The notes beneath the pieces are model-generated. The model saw only the letters and a program-made list of their open reading frames with translations, was not told the DNA's origin and made no database searches. A stretch of DNA of 64,000 bases from Thamnaconus septentrionalis (taxonomy: Eukaryota; Chordata; Actinopteri; Tetraodontiformes; Monacanthidae): positions 6,839,489 through 6,903,488 of the forward strand of contig CM020515.1 in the NCBI GenBank assembly GCA_009823395.1, written 5' to 3'. The stretch's first letter is position 1, and each line of letters opens with the position of its first letter. The position numbers and the translations under genes are program-made. This document shows positions 1 through 11,039 of this stretch, piece after piece.

Positions 1-3000
1 GGAGAATACGCCCCATTTGCTGGAGACTAAAACTGAATTTTGACTTAAAAAACAGCAAGTGAAACCCTAACCGTGGAAACCATTGGCGAAGAATGCGCCA
101 GGCCCGAAGCCCACTGACGTTGCAGCCAGTGACGTCAAATGAGGAAATTGGATACACATGGGGGGATGTGTTCGACAGAGGCAAGAACATTTTCAAGCTG
201 GGCCGTGTGTCGCTTTGTTTTTGTGTGTGTGTGTGTTTTTTTCAATGGAGAGCTACTGCAACCACTGTCAAGAATCCGTCAGAATTTGATAAAACTGCTT
301 ATCCGGTTGGAGGCGAAGAAACCGTTTCAAGCTGTGAATCAAAGTGGTTTTAGTATTTGAATTAGCGAACAAAAGACAAAACAATGTGATGTTGGCTAAA
401 CGTGCGCGTGTGAAGTGTGGGGGAAACAGGACTGGAAATACGGCTAGAAGTGATAACGGAAAAATGAACCAGTTAATACAGAACCCCAACTACTGGCTGT
501 TGAATTGTGTGCCGTGCTCGTACACTGTTGCGAGCAGTCGCTTCATTTTGAAGCGTCGACTTTCTTTTTTCCTCCCCTCCGTCTCTCCGGTTTATGAACT
601 GGCAAGCAACCTCCAACAGCAACAACAAAAGAGAACCTTGTTTGTAACAAAGTTATCGCCGAGCTTTCTGAATGAAGCCCCGGCGATGGCCGATGAAAAG
701 GAGATTGTGGGGAGCTCCGCCGTCGGATTGATCATTAAAAAAGGAGCCGGCAAAGCTCCCCTGGGGGTCAAAGGTCTATTTTCTGAGAGCTTTGCACCAA
801 TATATCACTGCGTCAGCGCAGGGGAGGCGAGCCTGGATAGCAACACATGGTGCTTTCTTCACTACTTTAAAGTCAGCAGTGGTAGTAGTGCTTAGGAAAA
901 AACCGTAAAGCTGGGACAGTTGTGTTGTTTTCAGACCTGAACCTAAGAAGGGATGTAGGAAAACTGCAGCTCTATTTCCAGCTGATAGAGTGAATGAAAA
1001 ATGGCAGGTGAGAAGCTGGGCTGGAAAAACAAGACCATATGTCTGCATGTGTGTGTGTGTGTGTGCGCGCGCACGTGTCTGTGTGTGCACGAGTGGGCCG
1101 AGGCAAGCCGGTGACGGCACCACCACCCCCAGGCACAGATAAGAGCAGAGTGTGTGATGATAAAGTTTGTTCAGATTGCGCGAGGCTGCAGAATGAACCG
1201 TCTGTCCATCGATCAGCGACGACGGGGCTGGTTGCAAAAAAACAAAAACAAAAAAAACAACACAAAAAGGGAAGAGAGCAACTTCTTCTTGTTTCTTGTT
1301 TCTCTCTGCGTTGCTTTCACGGCACTCGCTGTCGCTTCAAACAGGCCACGGGCGAAGATAAAGATGCCCTGAAGTGATGTTTCAAGTCCTCAGGACCCCG
1401 TCCTGGTTTCTGTATCCCTCCAATCAAGTCCCTTCATCTTGCCTTCACCTCCCAGGAGCCTCAACCTTCTGCTCACTCACTTAATATGCCTTCTATTAAA
1501 TTATGCACAGGCGGGCTTTTCCCTTTGTTGCTTCCACCCGGCGTGGCCGCCGCAGCCGTTTCTGCCTTTCCCCGGCTCCTCCGCTTTGTGACTCCTAACT
1601 TTCCCTCCGTTCCACCTCCGGTTTGGAATACTCCTCGTTGGGGTTCTGGTCAGGAGGTTCGATCAAGGGCGGGGGGCCACTGACTTCGACCTCAGAGCCA
1701 TCCCCCCCCCCTTCTCCTCTCTCAAAAAATTTGGCTCATCAGCTGTTTCTGGGGACTTCTGGAGGCGGCCTCCTCCCTTTTGTCTCGGCCTATGGGCTAG
1801 CTGGCTAAGCTAGTCGGCCCCTGCATCACTTTCCGGCCAACTTTAGACTAGTCCACTCCTGTCTTTTGCCAGCCCCTCACAAAATTTGCTGCTAACCTAA
1901 AGGACTGGAAGAAAAAAGGGGGGAGAAGAAGGACGAAAAAAAAACAGCCGGGGAGGAAGAGCCGGTGCTGCGATGGAGATGGATGGCGGCCAGAGCTGTG
2001 CGTGAGTGCATGGACGGGAAGAATAAATAAGTTTATCATAGAAGCAGTAGTAGAGGCAGTAGCAGCAGCAGCAGTAGTAGTAGTAGCACTACTAGAGTAG
2101 TGATGGTGGTGCAGGCTGGTAGACGGGAAGTCCTTCGCCTTTGATTTATGTGTTTGGGGAAAGCTGTCAGGAGCAGGAATGGAGGCAACGCGGGAATTTT
2201 TTTTTTAAAATTATTATTATTATTCCGCCACTTTAATAGAAGACAACGGTCGCCATGCAGCGGCGCGGCTTTTCACCCCGCGCTCCTGGACGTTCTAGCA
2301 ACGGTTAGAATGAACGGGCAGCCAGCGCATGGACAGCGCATCTACCGCCGGGAGTGTCCGTCCCCCTCTCTGTCTCCGTGGCCGGGACACGCACGGAGGG
2401 GGAAGCCGAGCACTAACATGAAATTGGCCGGGACGCGTGTTTTCGCTGGAGTGGATGCTTATTTATGGCCGCTGGGAAACAGCTGTTCGCCTTATGGGGG
2501 CCGCTTCTCCTGTTTTTCCTTCGCTTCTCATCATTTTTCTTTGTCGGCTCATCAGCACTTGGCACACGAGTTGTTTTACGTTCTACCCCATTTTTTTTTT
2601 TTTTTTTTTTTTTGTCGCGTGTGTGTGGTCATATTCACGTGCGTTTGAATATTATTGAGACGAGGAATACCGAAGGATTAAGTAGGATTTTTCGATTTAC
2701 TTTTTTGATATGAAATTGATTTTCGTAAAATCTGTTTTTGTTCCTCCATTGGAACGAATTGGCGTTTGCGTTCTAATTAATACAGCTTCATTTTTTGTTT
2801 AGATTTTTTTTTAAAATGGGTTTAGACTTAAAATAAAATAATTTCGATTCTGAACCACTTTAAACAGCGATGCTCAATTGATTTATATGGACTCTGCGCA
2901 GCTCTCAATACATGCAGGCGCCTTATCAGAGTCTATAGCATTTTCTTTAACTACGTCAGGAATAAATAATAAAATATTTTGCGTCATGTAATTTAATAGC

Positions 3001-4983
3001 CAGGATCAATAATAACTTAGATCCCCTCCAAACCTACCACCCCCCCCTATTTGTCCAGCTTTCCTGCTTCTCCAGCCCACTTTTATTCCGGGAATAATTT
3101 CAGGTCTGCCGGAGCTCTTTTCGTTTTCGCCGTCCCATGCAGCGTCCGATGGGACTACACGAGATCTGTGCTCTGTATCGGATTTTATCGAGCCCCTTCT
3201 GATTGCATATCTCCATCTCTTTCTTTCCCCTTATCTCCGGCTGGCCTCCTTCCATCCCCCCATCTCCACACCCTGCATCCTGCAGTTCTTAGGAGCTTTC
3301 TGGGAGCCGTTTTCTGCCGCCAAAACACCAGGAAATAAAGACAATCTCTCGGTGAGTGCACCTCTAGTTACTTTGCAATGTGAAAAATTATTAAGAATTA
3401 AAATAAATGTTTGATGGTGTGGTGGGGGGCGCGGCTATAAATAGAGTAAACAGTAAAATTGCCTTATTCAAACGGGGTGTTGATTTTTATTTGAATCAAA
3501 TTGTGCCTGCAGAAAATATTGCATATTTATGCAAAAAATATTAAAGCGTCAATATCTCTATTTGTTCTATGCTATTATTCCAATATTTATCTATATAGCT
3601 CGAACTTTTAGGCCTTAAATCATTTTGAGAATGGCTCAATATTAATTAAGGACTATATTGTATTTTTGCTGCATGAAAATATATAGTCTGCGTTCTGGTG
3701 ACGTTATTTGCATGATATCATTTGTTTGCTGCAAAGCTTCCGCCGAATGCACGAGCGTGTGGAAACGGCGTGCGTGAGTGGTGCAATAGAGCTAGTAATG
3801 ACAAGTGCTAATGTAATGCAATCCAGGGTTGTAAAAGGCCAGTGCAATGGCCGCGGGTTAGCGCAGGAAACACGCCAGTTCATCATCCGCTGAGACACTT
3901 ATTAAAACCGCAGTTTATGCTGGCTAAGTACAATAGAATCGCCGCAGACACGCAAGCCAGCGACGGCATAAAACAGGTCAAAGAGCTGCAGACGTGGCTC
4001 AAACGATTTTCATTCAAAAGGGGCGACCAGAATCACACATTACACAGAGAGTCCTCAATATTTCATTAAAAACGAGATATGGTGGGATTGACATTTGGAG
4101 GAGGGGGGATGGGGGCGAGGGGCAGTGCGTAAAAATGATTTCCAAGCTTAGAGGCGGAGTGCATTCCTTTGTGTGTCTCTCTCGCTGTGGCCTTCAAGTC
4201 TTAGTCCAGAGGGGGGAGAGAGAGAGAGAGGGAGGGAAGGAGATGGAGAGGGGAAAAAAAGTGGAAGGAGGATTTCCATGGCTTCGCCGAGCTCAGAGTT
4301 TCAGTTGTGAAACCCAATATCCGTGACTCGATCCCAAACACGGAGCCGACGATGCGCGTCTGCCGTCCAAAGGGTAGGAGGGGGGGGGAGAAAGAGGAAA
4401 AGAATAACTGGCGTCCTCTGCAACAAGCACCGGCGTGCTTTTACAAGTTAACGCACTCTTGTAATCCGCCTTGCACAATTTTTTTTCTCCCCTCCACGTG
4501 CGCCTCAACTCCAACTCCCACGTCGCGTCGCTCAGCGGAAAGAAAGAATGCAAAGAAATGCAGGGAGTTGTGAAAAAAAACCCGCTGATTAGCAGGTTCG
4601 GTTAATGAGTGACGAGTTGCTCGGCTTTTTTTTTCCTCCTTTAGATTCTTCAGTCCACACAAAAGGCTTTTTTTAGTTTGAAGGATTGTGGGGGTAAAAA
4701 AAAGAAAGAAAGAAAGAAAGAAACTTGCAGACGGACACATTTCGGGCTCCCACCTTCCACCTACACCGAGCTCATCCTCTCATTGCAGCAGCACGCTGCC
4801 GCTGCTATCTGTTTTAAAGTTGGCTTGTTTGCGAGCACACACACACACACAAGCTTACGCGGGCCTGCCGGGTGCGAGAAAACTCATAAATCTTACGTAG
4901 CCATAAACGACAGGGGTAGCGTCCTGAATAATAAAAATAGAGGGAACGGAGCGGGTGAGAGAGTGTAGGAAAGAAGGAGGGAG

Positions 4984-5038
<55 letters not shown>

Positions 5039-6000
5039 GGGAGGAGGTGGTGGGGGGTGCAGTATAAAAAAAATACTGCAAGACACCTTCATATTTTCAT
5101 TTCTATTTAGGGTCTCACGGTGTCTCCTTCCTTCTGGGCTTTCTCGTCACTCTCTCAGCTGCTTTTAGCAACTTCACCACTTTTTCTTGAAGCGCGGGCC
5201 GCTCGCTTGCACTTCCTCCCATGTGTGCTGCAGTCAAAACAAGAATTCAGGCTTGTTTTCGTTACAAAAAAAAAAAAAAAAAGGCCCGGAGGCAGATGAT
5301 TTTTCAGACGGGGCAGGGCTGCTTATTATAATTTGACTTTAGGTTTTCCCTTGATTGGCTCTTCCCTTTTAAGGCATCCTCCTAGTTGGGTGTTTATGCC
5401 TTATGGTGCACAGGGCTGCGGCAAAAAAGGAGGGGAAATGAGGTGATGAAAACTTAACAATAGAGTTTCAGCAGGGACCCATGGACTGAACCGCACCAGG
5501 GGTTCCGAAAAACACAACAATGATAAATATTATAGGGTGATTAAACTATTTAAAAATGCAATGAATCCAAATAACAATTTGTCTTCTGCCGCATGTAAAA
5601 TGCCATCAGACACTCCCTGGGTATCTTTAAGGAAACAGCCACGAAGGAATCTACGTTGATTTCAGAAGTTGGGCTCTTCAACAACAGGGCTACTTGTTCA
5701 AAAATACCTCGGGTTTAATTTCCTAATGTAGAGTTAAAATAGATACAATCTGTTATTGAAGCAATTTAAAGCAAGTCTGTCTACCAGAGGTACTGTAAGG
5801 ATATTCTAAGTCTAACAAAAACAGTCTGTCTAATGTGCCAAGAAGCTTGGACGGTCATTAAGAAAGTTTAAAAAACAAGTAGTATAAACAAAAAGAAAGT
5901 TTTCTTTGGGCTACGATTGAAATAGCAGATTGTTTGCTATAAAAATCTGATTTTATTTGGCGTGAATTACTGACTTTCAAGAGAGCATGAAGATAATTTC
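1..6000. other. Gene-free interval upstream of hoxb3a (towards hoxb4a)
   Basis: No coding exon, homeobox or hexapeptide can be seen on either strand; the open frames here are short and of biased composition. The stretch holds low-complexity runs (GT near 1045, a T run at 2591-2613, a GA run at 4987-5034) and AT-rich blocks with homeodomain-type cores (2640-3020 and 3350-3700). The block 5320-5450 mixes TTATAATT, TTGATTGGCT and TTTATGCC cores and looks like a conserved enhancer, but this is judged by eye only. A good donor-like sequence (CTCG/GTGAGTG) at 3351/3352 could end a noncoding exon. In vertebrates this interval lies between Hox4 and Hox3; hoxb4a itself is not in the window. Confidence 0.6.
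4987..5034. repeat. (GA)n microsatellite
   Basis: An uninterrupted GA dinucleotide run of about 24 units lies within a purine-rich stretch (4960-5050). No gene is associated with it. Confidence 0.95.
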
Positions 6001-6060
6001 TAGTTCTACAGATAAACAAGCTTTCAATCGGTCAAAAGTTCGACCGGGGGCAAACCCGTA

Positions 6061-6074
6061 AGGTCACCAGGTCA
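6061..6074 (+). promoter_or_regulatory. Perfect DR2 retinoic-acid response element
   Basis: The sequence is AGGTCA-CC-AGGTCA: two consensus nuclear-receptor half-sites repeated directly with a 2-bp spacer, the classic DR2 bound by RAR/RXR. It lies about 4.7 kb upstream of the hoxb3a start codon. A perfect octamer (ATTTGCAT, 6169-6176) and a TGCTGAC half-MARE (6271-6277), the type bound by large Maf factors, lie within about 220 bp. RAREs between Hox4 and Hox3 genes are known to drive early neural expression of HoxB genes. Function here is inferred from the motif and its position. Confidence 0.75.
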
Positions 6075-6168
6075 AAATAGCCACTTGAATAAACAACGCT
6101 TCCAGTACACACGCGTCATTCTATCGGGGCCACGTCTCATCCGCCTGTTTTCATGTGCAGCTGGACAC

Positions 6169-6176
6169 ATTTGCAT
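6169..6176 (+). promoter_or_regulatory. Octamer (POU) site
   Basis: ATTTGCAT is a perfect POU-factor octamer, inside an unusually structured block (6110-6200) that also has E-box and CRE-like cores. It lies 95 bp downstream of the DR2 element. On its own the motif is short and could be chance; its position gives it weight. Confidence 0.4.
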
Positions 6177-6839
6177 ATGTCACGAGTGACGCGCGGCTGT
6201 TTGATGGTGGAAAATGAGCGCGCCCGCGGATCAAGCCCCCGTTATTTCCCCATTACACCCCCAGGAGCGCTGCTGACAACAACACAACCGAATACATGGG
6301 ACTACTACGACTACTACTACGACTACTATGGGCCGGTGCTATCGCTGCCGCTGCTGTTAGCCGTGTGGATTAATCCCGTGTAGCCGTCGTGGTCTACCGA
6401 CCTCAAACAGTCCCAAGACGGACAGAAATAACGCCGAGGAGGACACAAGGATCCGGAGCTGACAAAAGGGGAAAAACAAGCCAGAAACCCTTAGAAGAAA
6501 TCGCAATGGGCTAATAATATCTGGCGGCGGAGCTGCTCCTCCAAAACTCGACTGGCTAAACTGGCTGTTGGAGGAGTCTGAAAAATAAGAAGGGGAATAT
6601 TTTATACACAGAGGCATTTTTTCTCTCTTTTTTTGAAGGCTATTGTTATCAGCCTAGCAAGCGGTGCAGGCAGCGGCTGGTGGCTGGTGGCTGGGGAGGA
6701 GGGTGGGTGGGTGGGGGGTGCATCGGGGGCGCCAGCCAAGCAGCAGGCGAAGCTCTCCCCCCACCACCGGTAAGCTGGATCGGCTCGGTGCGCTATGCTA
6801 GCCCGTAAAAAAAAAAAAAAAAAAAAAAGGCTCCGTAAA

Positions 6840-7217
6840 GCCCTCCGCCGACATCCGGAGCCCCGATCCGGAGCTCCGTTCATGCCACACGGCATCCGGT
6901 CCTCCTCCTCTGCCGCCGCTGCTGCTACTGGCTCCAGGAGGAGGTACTGGTGGCGCTGTAGTGGTGGGCAAGCTGCGCTATAGTCTCGACACCGCACCAG
7001 AGGAGCGGCGGCGCTGCGGAGAGAAAAGCAGAAGTGGCGGCGTGGAGGCAAGCGAGAGGAGAGCCTGCCGGTTCCACCGTTTTATCATTATTAGTAGTAG
7101 TAGTACTTTGATTTGGCTATCGATTTGCGACCGGAGGACGTGCGCGGGGACTAAATAGTGATGCGGTGCCGCCGGGTCCATGCGGGACTGGACCGGGACC
7201 ACCGGTGCTGAGGGAAG
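6840..7217 (+). other. hoxb3a: Candidate 5' noncoding exon and CpG-rich promoter of hoxb3a
   Basis: A GC- and CpG-rich block ends in AGGGAAG/GTAAGG, a near-consensus splice donor with GT at 7218-7219. The hoxb3a coding exon is preceded by a good acceptor (polypyrimidine tract plus CTCAG ending at 10632), so the two could be joined by a 3,415-nt intron. Vertebrate Hox3 genes are known to have upstream noncoding exons and distal promoters. The 5' limit is not visible; 6840 is where the GC-rich block begins after an A run (6808-6828). The block has stop codons in all forward frames, so it is noncoding. Exon status is inferred; a spliced transcript would settle it. Confidence 0.45.
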
Positions 7218-7237
7218 GTAAGGAGCATCACGGGTTA

Positions 7238-7340
7238 GACAGACAGACCGACAGACAGATAGACGGACAGACAGACGGAAGGGAAGGAGGAGGGAGGGAG
7301 GGAGGAAAGAAGGAAGGGAGGAAGGAAGGAGGGAGGACGG
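7238..7340. repeat. GACA/GGAA-rich simple repeat
   Basis: A run of GACA-type units passes into a GGAA/GGGA purine stretch, directly downstream of the candidate splice donor at 7217. Confidence 0.85.
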
Positions 7341-7451
7341 GGAGGCCGGTCGGTTGCGCGCCGGACGGACAACAAACCAGAAATACAGTTTGTTGGCTGT
7401 GCAGTTTGAGTGGCTGGCTCGGTGATTTATGGCCCGCATGACTTCAATCCC

Positions 7452-7468
7452 GGTTCAAGAAGAGTTCA
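7452..7468 (+). promoter_or_regulatory. Perfect DR5 retinoic-acid response element
   Basis: GGTTCA-AGAAG-AGTTCA is a direct repeat of two RAR half-sites with a 5-bp spacer. Both half-sites match those of the well-known DR5 of the RAR-beta2 promoter; only the spacer differs. It lies 235 bp downstream of the candidate hoxb3a 5' exon donor and 3.3 kb upstream of the hoxb3a start codon, a place comparable to early neural enhancers found 3' of Hox4 genes. It is 1.4 kb from the DR2 element, making a RARE pair. Binding is inferred from the motif. Confidence 0.75.
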
Positions 7469-7839
7469 CAATGCTGCCGGAGAGCTACCCCGACGCGAGC
7501 AGCAGTCGCCCCCCCCCCCCACCACCACTCTTCCTTCCCAGTCGTCCATCTCTGACCTCTTTTTTTTCTGTCTGTTTTCATCTTCCCTCCTTCCCTCCCT
7601 CTATCCTCCTCACGCGTTGCCATTTATTTACAAAGCTGCGGGTGACCGTCATCTGCCCAAAGATACCCCCTTCACAAACCTCCTCAGCTTCTCTTCCCCG
7701 CCGACCCTCGCGTATTTTTTTTTAAAGGCTATTCTAACAACACCTGACGTCGTTTTAATTTCCTCTGAAACGATTTAAACGACCCTGACGTGAAAACACC
7801 TACGCGAACTGTTCGTAGTTCAAGCCTGTGGAGGCCACG

Positions 7840-10630
7840 GACACGTCAACAATAGCTCCAGCCCAGCCAATCCTATATGGCCCCTCTCTCCCCCGGCAGC
7901 TACTACTCCGTGTATCTATTAACGGGATGAGCAACTCACGGGCTTGTCCGAGTAAATGCACCTCTCTACCTACATGCCACCTTATGGCAGGCGCCATTTG
8001 TAATTTTATATCCCTGGATAAAACAGACACTGGACACCAAGGCCGGCCTCCCTACCGTTTGCACCCTCCCTCCCTCCTGTTGTTGTTGTTTGGGTGGGCG
8101 GTGTGTACGTGTGTGTGTGTGTGTGCGCGCGCGCGTGTAAGTTGATTATTCAGGGAGGCGTCCAGTAAACTTGGTGATTGTATTAAGACGTAGCCCTACA
8201 AGCCGGGGGCACAGACATTACGTGTCCCTTTTAATGGCGAAACAGCGATATGATTTAATAACATATTCCTCCTACACTCGCTGCCACGGCCTGCCCTCCC
8301 TCCTTCTCCCCCTCTATCCTTCCCTCCTTCCCTCCTTGGGACTATTCCTCGGAGTAAATAATTAGGATTCCAGCTTGTCTGCTAGAAAGATAAATGGCTG
8401 ACATGTGTGACGTGCTGAGAGCTCAAGTCGGGCTGGACCGTGTGACCGAGAAAGGAACAATAGTGGACGAACATATATGTTTTGTTTATACGTTTGTTTG
8501 TTTGTTTTTAATTAAATGAGTTGGAGCAAGATTGCTTTAGTTTAACTGCAATGTAATATTGATTTATTCGTTGCTTACTTGAAAGAAATATCACCCTTTT
8601 TTGGGCAGATGTCATTTTTTCACGTCTTTTTTGGAGAGCAAAAGCGGATTTTTTATTTCGGAAATGTATTCTTTGGATTTAGTATATTTCTAGCTTTTTT
8701 CTCCAGCATAAACGCCAATTAAATATGCGCCTGTCACATAGTCACACAAATAAAAAGTGCATTTATTTATTTTTTTTACTATTAAATGGCGCTTTTATGT
8801 GGCCGTAATAATGTTATCGTGGTCATTAGCGGGCGCTAGCATGCCATGTTATCTCGCCGTGCACTTCTAGCTGGATTATTTTCTAGGGCTGAGAGGCCTT
8901 TTTGTTTTGTTTTTTCTAAACCAAAACAGGAGTCGAATATGAGGCTGGAACAGTTCGACATGTACACCTACACTACATTTTTGCGACACCCTTCTATCGA
9001 ATGAACGCCTACGCGGGTTAATATATGTGTTTAGGTGCTGCTGCCGCGGTTTTATTAACCGTGGGGATTAATTAGCAGCGCCGGGCTGCTGGCAGCTAGC
9101 CGCGGCGCTAGCAGGCACTCTCCTCTGTCCGTCTGTGCATTCTCGACAAGCACAGCCGCGTCTCCTTCTCTTCCCCTGCGTTGAACATTTTATCTCTGGA
9201 GGAGAAATGAATGCCAGGTGCTCTCCAGTGCCTGACAGGACGGCCTCTGGCGGCTACAGGCCCACCCCAGCGCCAGATAGGGAGTCTAGGGGGACCCCAC
9301 GGTGCTCTCTCTCTCCCTCTCTTCCCCCTAGTCTCTTCTTTTCCCTGAAGGGGCCATGATAGAGCACTCTGGCCACTCGACCCTAATGAATCACTGACTC
9401 GTGAAGCTCCTTCCTGGGATTCCTTCTTCTTTTTCTCTCCCCCTCTTTCCTGGTTATTTATCCGTCTACCCTTGGCTCTTTTGTTCGCAGCCACTTTTGA
9501 GACTGTTATTATTTTTGCACTATATCGTTATTTTTTTAAACGCTATCAATAGACCGATATATTGTTATTTCGGTATCAATATATTATATTGACTAAATAG
9601 TATTCAATGCGGTAATATTAAATCAATGGTGACTCACACATAGCCTCATCAAAAAATAGCCTGTGCAGACAAAAAAATAATATGCACAAAAAACATCGGT
9701 GCACCAAATGAGACCATTTTTATTCCTTTCAAAAACAGATTCTTAAAAAAAAAAAAAAAAAAAACCCGTGCGAGCAGGTTTCCTCTTTACTGTGATGTAA
9801 GGTGGTGGTGTTTGCAGCAGCGATCGCTTCCGGAGATAGACTCCGAGCCGTGAGGTAACAGCGGAGCAGACGGAATACAGTAAATCACGGGCGCGGGGCG
9901 CAGGTTGACAGAAATAGGCTACCTACATCATTCACGCTGGGAAAATACGCGCGAGGCCACAAAGCCGCGGCCATTACACAACAAAACGCCACGCTGAGCG
10001 GGAGGAACGTCACACGCGATCGTAGCGTTGCTTTATTGATATGAAGCAATTAGGAGAGTCAGTAATTACAAATGAAATAATGAGTGTGGCAAAAAAAATG
10101 ATGATGTTAGGTATTGGATCGAATTTTATTGTTCATTGAGACGTAAAATATTAAGAAAAAGACAAATTCAAGAAAAATGTTTGAACATTTTTGTAGCTTT
10201 AAATTACATAAACAATTACTACTACTACAAATAATTATTATAATATTAACAAAACAATAAAAAAATAATACTAAAATACGAATTACAGTATACTACTACT
10301 ACTACTACTAATAATAATAATAATAATAACAACAAATATGACTACTAATACCAAGTTATTATTGTTTGTAGGTTTATTGACATATTAAAGTTCATGCATT
10401 TTGTTAGTGCGTTAGTGTGTGTGTGTGTGTGTGTGTGCCCTGCTGGCGCCCCCTCCACCAGAGCATCTGCAGGCTGTGCACTGATCTCAGAGGGGAGGGG
10501 TGGGGTGGGGGGGGACTAAGGGGGGACTAGAGAAAAGAAAAGCAGTTTCCATTCATGTCATGACGCCTTTCATTGGGGGAAGATGGATTTATCTCTCTTA
10601 TTTCTTTATTCTGCCTCTCCCTAACCTCTC
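7840..10630. other. Noncoding interval before hoxb3a with enhancer-like blocks
   Basis: No gene is seen. Four blocks look non-random by eye: 7850-8040 (TATATGG, TTTGTAATTTTATATCC); 8700-8880 (CCAATTAAATATG, TTTTATGTGGCCGTAATAA, Cdx/Hox-like cores); 9005-9130 (TTTATTAACC and GATTAATTAGC inside GC-rich palindromic sequence); and 9950-10130 (TTTATTGATATG, CAATTAGG, AATTACAAATG). The rest is simple sequence: GT/GC at 8107-8138, an A run near 9747-9765, TAC/TAA triplets at 10291-10329, and GT at 10414-10437. If the exon at 6840-7217 is real, this would be hoxb3a intron. Conservation could not be tested. Confidence 0.4.
10291..10329. repeat. (TAC)n/(TAA)n triplet microsatellite
   Basis: Consecutive TAC units pass directly into TAA units in an AT-rich stretch 330 bp upstream of the hoxb3a acceptor. 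Confidence 0.85.
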
Positions 10631-10632
10631 AG

Positions 10633-10759
10633 GTCAGATTGCAGGCGACCGTTAGAGAGACACCGTCACGTGACACCCGGTACCAAATGGTCTTCCGGCA
10701 GTGGCTCTCAACAAGGACCGGAGCACAACAGCACGCCGCCGCCGCCACTCCACTCAGAA
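10633..10759 (+). other. hoxb3a: hoxb3a 5' UTR part of the coding exon, after a candidate splice acceptor
   Basis: CTGCCTCTCCCTAACCTCTCAG ends at 10632 and has the form of a good 3' splice site. Downstream, the hoxb3a frame stays open back to 10634, but no in-frame ATG occurs before 10760, so the UTR is read as noncoding. A CACGTGAC E-box lies at 10667-10674. Confidence 0.5.
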
Positions 10760-11002
10760 ATGCAGAAGACTACGTACTACGACAACTCCTCGACGCTTTT
10801 CGGTGGCTACTCGTCCTACCAGGTGCAGGGGGCGGCAGCAGCCGCCGCCGCCGCCAACGGCTTCGGGGGCTACGATGTCCCGGTGTCCCACCACCAGCCG
10901 GCCTTCCAGTCGGCCAACCACTTGGACGTGGACTCGTACCAGCGCTCGGCCTGCTCTTTGCAGTCGCTGGGCAGCGGCGGCGGCGGCGGCGGCAGCAGCC
11001 AC

Positions 11003-11039
<37 letters not shown>

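Noticed and set aside
10443..10465. GGCGCCCCCTCCACCAG as a CTCF site before hoxb3a
   Set aside because: Half of the core is present, but the CTGG(T/C)GG part is replaced by CCACC. The match is too weak.
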